From a virus: a DNA stretch of 64,000 bases. Within the stretch, counting starts at the first letter, position 1, and every line of letters starts with the position of its first letter. This document shows positions 36,015-44,288 of the stretch, one piece after another. Below the pieces are notes generated by a model, which saw only the letters and a list, made by a program, of their open reading frames with translations, was not told the origin of the DNA and ran no database searches. The position numbers and the translations under genes were made by a program. The stretch covers positions 108,316 to 172,315 of the IMG/VR virus record IMGVR_UViG_3300047462_000154; one strand, written 5' to 3'.

Positions 36015-37226
36015 ATGCGTTTTCTTGTAAGCGAAACATCCTATTTCCCAACAAGCGATTTTTCTCATAAAATTTCAGAAATTTTACCTCCAAACAATTT
36101 TGTAATCAAAGTTGATAGAGAAAGAGGCATGTTTTTTGAAATGATTGATTCATTTAAATTTGATGGAAAAATCTACGGCAATCCAATAAATCGTGCCAAA
36201 AAGATTTTAAACACATATGAAAAACGCAGTAATAGCACAGGCGTTTTATTGTCTGGTAGAAAAGGTAGTGGTAAAACACTTCTTGCCAAAATGCTTTCTA
36301 CTCTTGGTGCAGAAATCGGATATCCAACTATTGTGATAAATGCTGCATATTATGGCGATGCATTTAATATGCTAATTCAATCAATCACACAACCATGTAT
36401 AATTCTATTTGATGAATTTGAAAAAGTTTATAATTCAGATGTACAACAAGCTATTCTTACATTGCTCGATGGCGTGTTCCCAACCAAAAAACTTTTCATT
36501 TTTACGTGTAATGATTACACCAGAATTGACCAACATCTTCAAAATCGTCCTGGTAGGATTTTCTACACAATTCAATATAAAGGATTAGAAGCCGCATTTG
36601 TTAAAGAATATTGCGAAGATAATCTAAAAAACAAAAAACATATAAAAGAAGTTATCAAATTATTTCACCTTTTTGATGATTTTAATTTCGATATCCTTAA
36701 AGCACTTGTAGAAGAAATGAACCGTTATGACGAAACAGTTCAAGAAGCAATGATTATGCTTAATGCAAAAACATATTCTTTAGATTATTCACAGTATACT
36801 ATCGAAGTATATGATGGGGAAACAAAACTCCATGCAAATTCTTATTCTCCAAATAGAACCGATAAAAATCCAACAATGTATGAAAATCTTTCTATTGTGA
36901 TAAACAATCCAAAATCTACAAATCCAAATACAAATCCAAAATCGACTCATGTGCAAAATCTGCCAATATCACATGATATTAATGATAGTGTTAGTGCTAC
37001 AGCAACAGATATGGTGAATACTCTGAGAGAAATGCTTGCTGGCGATTCAGATGAATCTGAATCAAAATCCAAGAAAAAAATCAGACCAATTACTTTGAGT
37101 ATTTCTCAAACAACTAAACGGTCTATCGAAGTAGATGGAACAATTGTTTACAAAATAAACAGATATATTATCAAATGTGTAAAAGTGCAATACCAAAGAG
37201 ACTATACCGCTTATATGGATGATTAA
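36015..37226 (+). CDS. AAA+ ATPase
   Basis: The protein is about 403 residues from the ATG at 36015 (GGACAAATCAAAC upstream); an ATG 39 bases earlier lacks a ribosome site. The Walker A motif GRKGSGKTLLAK lies near residue 77-88, Walker B is IILFDEFEK, sensor 1 is FTCND, and QNRPGRIFY holds the arginine-finger region. The C-terminal 150 residues are Asn/Ser-rich and basic, possibly disordered. Such ATPases in large T4-like phages are of unknown function; remodelling is inferred. Its stop overlaps the start of the receiver-like gene. Confidence 0.8.
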   Translation: MRFLVSETSYFPTSDFSHKISEILPPNNFVIKVDRERGMFFEMIDSFKFDGKIYGNPINRAKKILNTYEKRSNSTGVLLSGRKGSGKTLLAKMLSTLGAEIGYPTIVINAAYYGDAFNMLIQSITQPCIILFDEFEKVYNSDVQQAILTLLDGVFPTKKLFIFTCNDYTRIDQHLQNRPGRIFYTIQYKGLEAAFVKEYCEDNLKNKKHIKEVIKLFHLFDDFNFDILKALVEEMNRYDETVQEAMIMLNAKTYSLDYSQYTIEVYDGETKLHANSYSPNRTDKNPTMYENLSIVINNPKSTNPNTNPKSTHVQNLPISHDINDSVSATATDMVNTLREMLAGDSDESESKSKKKIRPITLSISQTTKRSIEVDGTIVYKINRYIIKCVKVQYQRDYTAYMDD

Positions 37227-37555
37227 TGCCCTGGATATTGTTTCTTGATGATGTAAGAATGCCAAATCTAACGTATCCTAATCAAGATACGTTAGATTGG
37301 ATTATCTGTAGAAGTTTTGCAGATGCAGTATCAAAAACAAAATCTCTCGGTTGTCCAAACAAAATTCTTTTTGACCATGATTTAGGTGAAAATGAAACAG
37401 GGTTCGATTTTGCCAAATGGTTGATAAATGAAATTTTAAATGGTATGCAAATACCAAATGATTTTTCATTCGAAATCCATTCAATGAACCCAATAGGTTC
37501 TGAAAATATTAAACAATTAATGAATGGTTTTCTTCAACATATCAAGGAAATGTAA
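37226..37555 (+). CDS. Receiver-like protein (cyclic-phosphate-processing REC type)
   Basis: This 109-residue protein fits a small family related to response-regulator receivers: ILFLDDVRMP at the N-terminus, WIICRSFADAVS, KILFDHDLGENETGFDFAKW centrally and FEIHSMNPIGSENIKQLM near the end. The conserved acidic and His residues are present. The family has been predicted to act on cyclic phosphates or nucleotides. The ATG overlaps the ATPase stop (TTAATGCC) and its own stop overlaps the next start, so the three genes are one unit. Confidence 0.7.
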   Translation: MPWILFLDDVRMPNLTYPNQDTLDWIICRSFADAVSKTKSLGCPNKILFDHDLGENETGFDFAKWLINEILNGMQIPNDFSFEIHSMNPIGSENIKQLMNGFLQHIKEM

Positions 37556-37854
37556 TGTCTTCTATTACACCGTCAATAAATGATAAATTTTGCTCAGATT
37601 GTTTATTTTATTTTGAAAATCCAAAAAATTCAGAATTTTCAAAATGTAAACATTCAGCAAAAATAGAATATCTTATAGATAAAAAAACTTCACAAACTAA
37701 CGAAAATAATTTTTATTATTGTACAACAGAAAGAAATTATGGAAATTGTGGTCCATTGGGGAAAAATTTCCAATGGAAAACATTAACAATAGAACATGAT
37801 GATAATAAACCAAATATATTCTTTAAATTGAAAACACTTTTATTAAAAGGGTGA
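37555..37854 (+). CDS. Cys-rich small phage protein
   Basis: This 99-residue protein has FCSDCLFYFENPKNSEFSKC, then KH, with further Cys in YYCTTERNYGNCGP. This looks like a four-Cys zinc site of a kind common in short phage proteins. Function is unknown. It is translationally coupled to the receiver-like gene (TAATGTC). Its 3' end overlaps the convergent gene at 37843 by 12 bases. Confidence 0.6.
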   Translation: MSSITPSINDKFCSDCLFYFENPKNSEFSKCKHSAKIEYLIDKKTSQTNENNFYYCTTERNYGNCGPLGKNFQWKTLTIEHDDNKPNIFFKLKTLLLKG

Positions 37855-38085
37855 ACCACCACCGCCAGATTCTTCTTTAGGTAAGCCATACATTATTTTC
37901 AATAAATCTTGTCTTTTTAAATTTTCAAGTTTTTGCACAGCACGCATTTTTTTCAAGCGATTTAAGTGTTTGAGAGTAAGTAAAGGTTTTCTCGTATCCG
38001 TAGGTAAACGAATATTAACCTTATCTTCAGTAGGGTCATAATATCCAGTCTCAAAATCTTGTTGGTCTAATTCAAATAATTTCAT
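37843..38085 (-). CDS. Small protein with capsid-targeting-like N-terminus
   Basis: From the ATG at 38085 this is an 80-residue protein starting MKLFELDQQDFE (L-F-E is a possible gp21 site). The rest is basic (TLKHLNRLKKMRAVQKLENL) and ends in a Gly-rich tail. GATAAATA ends exactly five bases before the ATG and there is no Shine-Dalgarno sequence. It is the last gene of the portal cluster, so a head-core or packaged protein is plausible. A TTG at 38100 would give a five-residue extension that covers the promoter. Confidence 0.55.
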   Translation of the reverse strand: MKLFELDQQDFETGYYDPTEDKVNIRLPTDTRKPLLTLKHLNRLKKMRAVQKLENLKRQDLLKIMYGLPKEESGGGGSPF

Positions 38086-38090
38086 ATTTT

Positions 38091-38098
38091 TATTTATC
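38091..38098 (-). promoter_or_regulatory. Late promoter five bases before ATG (GATAAATA)
   Basis: The minus strand reads GATAAATA-AAAAT-ATG at 38085. The element overlaps the stop of the upstream gene. Confidence 0.55.
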
Positions 38099-38570
38099 AA
38101 TTCTTAGTCAACAAATATAATGCTCTATCAACATCATTAGAAAAATAAATCCATCCTGGCTTTATATACCAACAGCCTTTGCAATTTTTCTTACACCATT
38201 TATTCAAATCATAAATGTAATCAAAATTAATCCGTAAACCAGTAATTTCACCCTTCTTATGCTTAACACTAAAACTCCATAAAGTTTCTTCATTCACATA
38301 AGGAATATGCCCTACAAATATACCTTCTCTTGGTATAGCAACCCGCAATATCTTATGACGCATACTGGAATGTGAATTAAACGCTTGTAGAAAATCCTTA
38401 ACACATCTATCTGCACAAAATGATATATCCTCTGGAAATAATTTTGTTTCATTAGTATCATTAAATTCATATTCATAACTATAACGCATAGCAATGGATT
38501 TAAAAATCGTTCTATTCTTCACCATAAATGATACATCAATAACAGCAGTATTGGGCGGTATTAAACTCAT
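38097..38570 (-). CDS. Hypothetical protein next to the portal gene
   Basis: The 157-residue protein (MSLIPPNTAVIDVSFMVKNR; ILRVAIPREGIFVGHIPYVN) contains a Cys cluster near residue 130 (WCKKNCKGCWYIKPGWIYF). No family is recognised. It follows the portal stop by 20 bases with a weak AAGAATG start region, and its TGA overlaps the promoter of the next gene. Confidence 0.5.
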   Translation of the reverse strand: MSLIPPNTAVIDVSFMVKNRTIFKSIAMRYSYEYEFNDTNETKLFPEDISFCADRCVKDFLQAFNSHSSMRHKILRVAIPREGIFVGHIPYVNEETLWSFSVKHKKGEITGLRINFDYIYDLNKWCKKNCKGCWYIKPGWIYFSNDVDRALYLLTKN

Positions 38571-38590
38571 TCTTCAAATATACCCTGGAA

Positions 38591-41500
38591 TTATGTTCCA
38601 GGCGTGCCAGGAGCGGGTGGTGGTGGAGCCTCAGTAGATGACGTGCTTCCACCAGGACCAGCTTCAGGAGGCTGTTCACCGCCTACAACATTACCATCAG
38701 TATTATCTTCAGGTTCATTACCTAAAGCGTCTAATCCAAAATCATTCGATGTGCCTCTAACGCCAACATCTGATAAATCTTGATTCGTATTGGAATCAGC
38801 AGGATTTTCACCTGTTGAATTTTCTACCAATTCTGGATTTTCTTCTTGCCATAATGTTTCATTTTCAATCAATTCATTTTCTGATAAATTCAAGAAACGT
38901 TTTAATTTAAATCTTTCAGATAAACGCTTATTGTCTTGAACCTGAGTATATACTTGCATTTGTTGGGTATCGATTTCAATTTGTCTATACTTCGTAAAAT
39001 TCTGTGGAGGATTAAAACGAAGTTCAAAAATACTTGAATCAATCTCAATACCATTTTTTTCCAAATAGTATTTAAATTCTTTATCAAATACTGGAGATAA
39101 TAAATTCTGCAATCTCATGCAATATTTGTTGAAACGAAATTCTTGAATTAATGCAGCACCTAATTTACCATCATTAAAAGAAATAGCACCAGCAGCATCA
39201 TCTCCAATAGACAAATATGATGGTGGAATACGCAAACCACGTGCAAGCTTCTTACTAAACCAAGATAAATCTGTTATTTCCCCAGTGGAATTATAAGTAA
39301 ATACACCAGCACATAATGCAAAAGTATGAAAATCATGAAAAATTTCTAAACCATCAATAGTTATAGTTCCAGTATCTATTCTTTCATCAAGATATTCAAT
39401 TGAAACAACTTGGTGATTAAAGTTACTGGAATTTTTCTTAAAATGTTTCCAATTTGTAAAACCATATTCATTTATAATTGTAATAATTTGATTAGAATGA
39501 ATTTTATCATTGTTTGTCAAATGATGTGTTTTTGGATTTTCCTTCTTTAATAAATCAATAAATTCTTTATTTTTATTTAAAGAAGAAATCATGGAATTCA
39601 TTGTATTTGCGCCATTTTTTAATTCTTTAATTAAAATTCTCATCATATCAATATTAAAATTGAAAGTTTTTGAATTTTGTAAATCTTTGTAACGAACTTC
39701 ACCCCAAGACAAATTTCGTTCTTCTAACATTTGACGAAAATGTCTTTGATATAAAACAAAATTATTAATATCTAAATTTTTGGCAGTAGTATTTTTATTT
39801 TGTTCAATAATTAAATCCATTATTTCTTTATTTTTGTTTGCTTTTTCAATCAATTGTTCCATTGTTAAAGTTTTTTTATCACACAACGAAATAATTTTTG
39901 TGAAAATTTCATCATCAAACATAAGTTTTTGATTTTTTGCTTGGTTAACAAAAGCTTCAGTTTTTATTCTTTCCTTAAATAAATCAGAATAACGTTCTCT
40001 ACGCTCTGGTGTATACGATTTTTTAACACCTTCTGTTCTACGCGCAACTAACTCATCATGATATTCTTTATCAGACATAAAACGTTCAATATGTTTATCA
40101 ATTCTACCATTTAAGAAACTTTCGCGGCGAGATTCCCAAAACTCTAATTTTTCTTGTTCCGATTTTTTATTCCAAGCCTCTTTGCTTCTTAAACTTGTTT
40201 TTTCTGCAATATCAATTCTTTCTTCATCTGATAAATTTTTCCAATAATTCATCACCCCTTCTCTGATATTATCTTTAAAATTTTCATTAATGGTTTTAGA
40301 ATGATATTCATAATGGTCTTTATAATTCATCCAATACAAATTAGATGGATTGTTATCAAAACGATTAAAGTTTTTATGATGAACACATGTTCTTGGTTCA
40401 TCTCTATACTTTTCATCGTTTATCATAATATTTTCCATATCACTATTTTTAAAATATTTTGCAACTAAACGATGAACATATAACCATTTTTTTGATTGGT
40501 TATCAAAAACCATCATATAATCTTTTGTTCTTCCTTTTTTTATTTCTTGTTTTTTTGTTTCAAAAGGAAATAAAGAATCGCCAATTTGAATATTTCTTGC
40601 TTCTGTTTTGCCTTTTCCTTGAACTGGAAAATTATGGTCAGGTGTCACTGTGATAGTTTCACCATTATCCAAAGTAATTTTCAAAACTTCTGCATTTTTT
40701 CTTGTTATGCCAGCCCAATTAATCATACCAGGAACTATTTTTCCAGTAATTGGGTCACATGAATACGCCCATAATTGTTTACCGTTTTCATGTTCTTTAA
40801 TAATTTCAGAAAGTGATAAATTTCTTCCATCTAATAATGGTATCATTGTATCTAAAGATAAACACTCTCCACCAGGAAGAACGTCAACTTTTGAACCTCT
40901 TCCCTCATTACCGCAATTATGAACATATACACCACTTGATAATGCAAAAACGTGGCTATTTGATTCACTTTCAATTGTTAAATCACCAGTGTCTTCAATG
41001 TATGGAAGTAATTCTACAGAAACCACTTTATGATTTTTCTTATAAGATTTTTTAAACTCATCCCAAGAATTATAACCAGCAATTTCAACAGTTTTATTTA
41101 AAGTTTTGTCTCCAATATATGAACCTATTTTTGTATTATGTTTATATGTTTTTGTATTTTCATTGGCTTTTTTAAATTCAAATTGAAAAATTTCATCATT
41201 TTTTAAAACGGGAATTAATTTAGAAATACTATCATAACCATTATCATATAATTCAACCAAGCGTTTGAACATATTTTCTGAATATTGTAATGTTCTTTCT
41301 TTATTTGACTGTTCTCTAATTTTATTAATGTGATTTACAGATTTTTTTCTTTTTTCATCATCAAAATTTTGCCATGCTCTTATATTACTTTGTCTGTTTC
41401 TTTCTGCTAATTTTACTTTATCTTCATCAGACATATTATCGTATAAATTTCTCATTCCGTTAAGAAGATTTTGTCTTTTAACAGGGTCTTTCCAACTCAC

Positions 41501-43093
41501 ACCCAAAGAATAACTTCCGAGTTTTTTATGCAATTCAATATGTTCTTGTGCATCCATAATTTCTAAATTAGATGGTGTATTATCCATAGAATTTAAATTC
41601 TTATGATGACATACAATATTTTTATCAATTGGTTTTTTTGATATTTCATGAACAAATTTTTTCTTATTTGTTTTATTGCATAAATATCTTACATATTGTT
41701 TCTTTTTTTGATTTTTTCCAGAATTAAATTGAAACAAATATAAAGGCATTAATGATTGCCCAGTAACCAATTTTTCTGCTTCTAATTCAGAACCATCTCT
41801 CAATATAAATTTATGGTCTGGAGTGCAATCAATATATTCACCATTATCTAATGTAACTCTTAAAATTTCTGCATTTTTTCTTGTAATTCCAGCCCAAGAA
41901 ATTTTTCCTGGTTCCATTTCATGAGTTTTTGTGTTTAAAGAATATATCCAATTTTCTTTGCCATTTTTATATTCCTCAATTAAATCATTTAAAGATAATT
42001 TTCTACCATCTAATAAATCAATTTTGGTATTTAGAGAAAGACAAGCGAAAAAATAATCCTCCACCATACTCATTGCGTTGTAACTGGCATCAAGGCGTGA
42101 ATTTCCACCACCCGACCTATTTGGTATGTACCTGGAATGAATTTCATTTTTTACAGTTTCTAAATGTGCTTTAGCTTTTACGGGTGGCATTGCTCCAACG
42201 TCAATATAAAAAACTCTTCTTTCTGGCGCACGTTGCACGCGATAAATTAAAATAGCATCTTCCAATAATTCTTTTTGTTTAAATGTTTTGAATATTGGTT
42301 CTAATACGCTTTGACCAAACGGAAAATTAATGTCCATACCAACGGACAAAGATAAATGCACCATATGTTTTGCATCAACAACAAACATTTGGTTTTGCAT
42401 TGTTTGTGCTGCTTGTCTTCCTCTTGGGTCTGCATTGGAACCAGCCAATGAAAATGCAACTGGACCGCTTGAAGCAGGAACAACGGCAGGGCGTCCACCA
42501 TAAGCGTTTGCTGCACCAAATGGTGTACGATATTGTTGAGGGTCAGCAGTGATTGTTGCGAATTTTGCTTGTCGATTTAAATCTAATCCTCTGATGACAT
42601 ATTCTTCTGGTTTTTTACTACCAGAATCATCAACTTTTACCATTTCCACCATGAATGAATCGACCCATAACCATTCTAATGTTTCTGGGTCTCTTAGGAA
42701 TAATTGGTCACCATTTTTGATGGTATTTCTGAACATTTGCCATAATTTTTGGCGAAAGGTATTTAATTTAATCCATTTTTCAATATATTCATTGATAAGT
42801 TTTACTTCGGTTTCTGTTACTTTACCATTATATTTTATTTCAAATGGTTGGTCAGATTGTTCTTCTGATTGCGTGCAAAAATCAGCAATAGTATCCAAAG
42901 CAGCATTAATATCAGAATCTCTATCCATATCGTCATATTGATAATATCTTTGAATTCTATTTGGATGCCCTGCATATACTTCTGGTAAATAACTTGAATA
43001 TTTTGCAGATGTTCCCGCCATACCACCTTGAGACACAGGATTTGTTGTAGATGTGGGCAAATTGGCACTTCTAAAAAATTTTTTCCAACTCAT
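38591..43093 (-). CDS. 20: gp20-like portal protein precursor with two inteins
   Basis: The portal is the dodecameric head vertex through which DNA is packaged and the tail attaches. The 1500-residue precursor has exteins at 1-350, 727-743 and 1269-1500. Joined they give a 599-residue protein reading MSMVEDYFFA|CGNEGRGSKV and DVLPGGE|STGEITDLSWFSKKL, matching T4-type gp20 around its EVDTLPGGQN segment. The N-terminus (YYQYDDMDRDSDINAALDTI) and FELRFNPPQNF near the end fit too. The C-terminus is Pro/Gly-rich. ACAAAGG precedes the ATG with AATAAATA upstream. Confidence 0.92.
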   Translation of the reverse strand: MSWKKFFRSANLPTSTTNPVSQGGMAGTSAKYSSYLPEVYAGHPNRIQRYYQYDDMDRDSDINAALDTIADFCTQSEEQSDQPFEIKYNGKVTETEVKLINEYIEKWIKLNTFRQKLWQMFRNTIKNGDQLFLRDPETLEWLWVDSFMVEMVKVDDSGSKKPEEYVIRGLDLNRQAKFATITADPQQYRTPFGAANAYGGRPAVVPASSGPVAFSLAGSNADPRGRQAAQTMQNQMFVVDAKHMVHLSLSVGMDINFPFGQSVLEPIFKTFKQKELLEDAILIYRVQRAPERRVFYIDVGAMPPVKAKAHLETVKNEIHSRYIPNRSGGGNSRLDASYNAMSMVEDYFFACLSLNTKIDLLDGRKLSLNDLIEEYKNGKENWIYSLNTKTHEMEPGKISWAGITRKNAEILRVTLDNGEYIDCTPDHKFILRDGSELEAEKLVTGQSLMPLYLFQFNSGKNQKKKQYVRYLCNKTNKKKFVHEISKKPIDKNIVCHHKNLNSMDNTPSNLEIMDAQEHIELHKKLGSYSLGVSWKDPVKRQNLLNGMRNLYDNMSDEDKVKLAERNRQSNIRAWQNFDDEKRKKSVNHINKIREQSNKERTLQYSENMFKRLVELYDNGYDSISKLIPVLKNDEIFQFEFKKANENTKTYKHNTKIGSYIGDKTLNKTVEIAGYNSWDEFKKSYKKNHKVVSVELLPYIEDTGDLTIESESNSHVFALSSGVYVHNCGNEGRGSKVDVLPGGECLSLDTMIPLLDGRNLSLSEIIKEHENGKQLWAYSCDPITGKIVPGMINWAGITRKNAEVLKITLDNGETITVTPDHNFPVQGKGKTEARNIQIGDSLFPFETKKQEIKKGRTKDYMMVFDNQSKKWLYVHRLVAKYFKNSDMENIMINDEKYRDEPRTCVHHKNFNRFDNNPSNLYWMNYKDHYEYHSKTINENFKDNIREGVMNYWKNLSDEERIDIAEKTSLRSKEAWNKKSEQEKLEFWESRRESFLNGRIDKHIERFMSDKEYHDELVARRTEGVKKSYTPERRERYSDLFKERIKTEAFVNQAKNQKLMFDDEIFTKIISLCDKKTLTMEQLIEKANKNKEIMDLIIEQNKNTTAKNLDINNFVLYQRHFRQMLEERNLSWGEVRYKDLQNSKTFNFNIDMMRILIKELKNGANTMNSMISSLNKNKEFIDLLKKENPKTHHLTNNDKIHSNQIITIINEYGFTNWKHFKKNSSNFNHQVVSIEYLDERIDTGTITIDGLEIFHDFHTFALCAGVFTYNSTGEITDLSWFSKKLARGLRIPPSYLSIGDDAAGAISFNDGKLGAALIQEFRFNKYCMRLQNLLSPVFDKEFKYYLEKNGIEIDSSIFELRFNPPQNFTKYRQIEIDTQQMQVYTQVQDNKRLSERFKLKRFLNLSENELIENETLWQEENPELVENSTGENPADSNTNQDLSDVGVRGTSNDFGLDALGNEPEDNTDGNVVGGEQPPEAGPGGSTSSTEAPPPPAPGTPGT
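39290..40864 (-). other. Portal intein 2 (525 aa, HNH endonuclease), paralogue of intein 1
   Basis: Residues 744-1268. It begins CLSLDTMIPLLDGRNLSL, has TVTPDHNF and ends LCAGVFTYN before Ser1269; the penultimate residue is Tyr, not His. An HNH centre (CVHHKNFNRFDNNPSNLYWM) is present. INWAGITRKNAEVLKITLDN closely parallels ISWAGITRKNAEILRVTLDN of intein 1, so the two are paralogous. Only 17 extein residues separate them. Confidence 0.93.
40916..42043 (-). other. Portal intein 1 (376 aa, HNH endonuclease)
   Basis: Residues 351-726. It begins CLSLNTKIDLLDGRKLSL, has block B CTPDHKF and ends ALSSGVYVHN before Cys727. An HNH-type centre (VCHHKNLNSMDNTPSNLEIM, HIELH) occupies the middle, followed by basic helices. 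All splice-site residues (Cys1, HN, Cys+1) are present, so splicing should work. Confidence 0.93.
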
Positions 43094-43123
43094 TTATATA
43101 AAACCTTTGTTTATTCTTATTTT

Positions 43124-43131
43124 TATTTATT
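43124..43131 (-). promoter_or_regulatory. Late-type promoter variant (AATAAATA) for the portal gene
   Basis: The minus strand reads AATAAATA 30 bases before the portal ATG. Confidence 0.45.
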
Positions 43132-43183
43132 AATAATAAACTAATTTAATTATTATTGCATTATTTATTTACATAAATTTTGG

Positions 43184-43211
43184 TTGACAAAATAAAAAAC
43201 TATGTTATTTT
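43184..43211 (+). promoter_or_regulatory. Sigma-70-type promoter
   Basis: TTGACA, a 16-base spacer and TATTTT precede the 43242 gene. Confidence 0.55.
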
Positions 43212-43241
43212 GAATATGACACACATACATGGAATATTATT

Positions 43242-43534
43242 ATGAGGACAATTTTTGAAACTAAACAGGGCGATACAAATTGTGTCTATACTTTGGTGGA
43301 TTTGGAATCTTTGGTTGCAAAAATCAAAGCGGAGGTTCCTGCTGAAAAATTGTCTTCTGTTGAAGTTGTTTTGGATTGTGAAGAAGAAACATTTGATTTG
43401 ATTTGCAATTTGTTACTGTTGTTGAATATCAAGCCTCATTTATTGAATCTGTGGTTTTGAAGATTGATGATTCTAATTCCAAAAGAATTAAGAATAACGT
43501 TGAACATTATTTGCCAGAAAATATGAAGGTTTAA
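43242..43534 (+). pseudogene. Small gene broken by a five-base tandem duplication
   Basis: The frame from ATG 43242 (MRTIFETKQGDTNCVYTLVD, then VEVVLDCEEETFDL) breaks down at 43399-43411, where ATTTG is repeated in tandem (GATTTGATTTGC). Skipping one copy joins ETFDL to QFVTVVEYQASFIESVVLKI and on to KNNVEHYLPENMKV with a TAA at 43532, giving a protein of about 95 residues. As it stands, translation stops at 43460 after 72 residues. Function is unknown. It is the first gene behind an early-type promoter. Confidence 0.65.
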
Positions 43535-43535
43535 A

Positions 43536-43715
43536 ATGATGACTTTATCAGATAAAATCAAACAAAAGCGAATCAAAAAAGCACAAATCAAAATTGAGCA
43601 ATGTGTTAAACGTGTTATCATGGCAAAAGAAGCATTCGATAGGGCACAAAATGCTTTGATGATTGCAGAAGATGATTTGAAAATTGCGCGGTATAATTTA
43701 ACTTTGGAATGGTAA
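43536..43715 (+). CDS. Small helical protein
   Basis: The frame codes for 59 residues (MMTLSDKIKQKRIKKAQIKI, then CVKRVIMAKEAFDRAQNALM and DDLKIARYNLTLEW). It is Lys/Ala-rich and probably all-helical. GAAGG precedes the start, which follows one base after the previous stop. The next gene starts one base after its TAA. Function is unknown. Confidence 0.6.
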   Translation: MMTLSDKIKQKRIKKAQIKIEQCVKRVIMAKEAFDRAQNALMIAEDDLKIARYNLTLEW

Positions 43716-43716
43716 A

Positions 43717-43995
43717 ATGTCAGTTCGTGGAAAATCGAAAGAAGTTACGTGCAAATGCTGTGGCACACCATTTCGTGCTCGGATTGCTGATATCAAGCGT
43801 GGTTGGGGCAAGTATTGTTCGAAATCATGCAAGGCAATCAAGCAAACGCAACGGACTGGTTATTATGGTCCAAATCGTGATGAAAATCGCGGTATGAATA
43901 AAGATGGGTCATTTCAAATGTCGCAAGCTGATTTGGCGGCGGGCGGTTATGGTGATGCGGATTGGAACACTTCTTTTGGTGATGGGAAAATGTGA
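43717..43995 (+). CDS. Small zinc-finger-like protein
   Basis: The 92-residue protein has CKCCGTPFRARIADI and YCSKSCKAIKQ, a C-x2-C...C-x3-C site, within a basic N-terminal half. The C-terminal half is Gly/Asp-rich (SQADLAAGGYGDADWNTSFG). Similar short Cys-knuckle proteins are common in phages; nucleic-acid binding is possible. GC is higher than in neighbours. Its last codons overlap the next start (GTGATGTT). Confidence 0.6.
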   Translation: MSVRGKSKEVTCKCCGTPFRARIADIKRGWGKYCSKSCKAIKQTQRTGYYGPNRDENRGMNKDGSFQMSQADLAAGGYGDADWNTSFGDGKM

Positions 43996-44288
43996 TGTTT
44001 TATCTTGAATTTGAAAATTATATAAATGGTAGCGAGATTGATTTGAGTCTTGAACCAATTCTTTACAAAAATCGAGAAATGGCGAGTAAAATGGCGTCTT
44101 GCATGGAATATGAAGAAGGTATTATATGTAATGTGAAACCATTATTTGTTCCGTTTGAAAAAATTTCATTAAATGAAAAAGATATGGAAAGCAGTGTGAA
44201 AATTAATGATTTGCATATTCTTGCAAGAGACATTTATGAACGCGCATTGTTCATGCCAATTTTGTTGGGTGAACTACCCACGCCCTAA
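43992..44288 (+). pseudogene. 5' part of a gene interrupted by the IS605-type element
   Basis: The frame MMFYLEFENYINGSEIDLSL to ERALFMPILLGE runs into the transposon end at about 44273 and stops at 44288 within it. The continuation is at 46023 (DKNHDVPLGFVPCYGTHSEP). Joining 44273 to 46023 keeps the frame and gives a protein of about 133 residues. Function is unknown. The truncated product may still be made. Confidence 0.6.
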
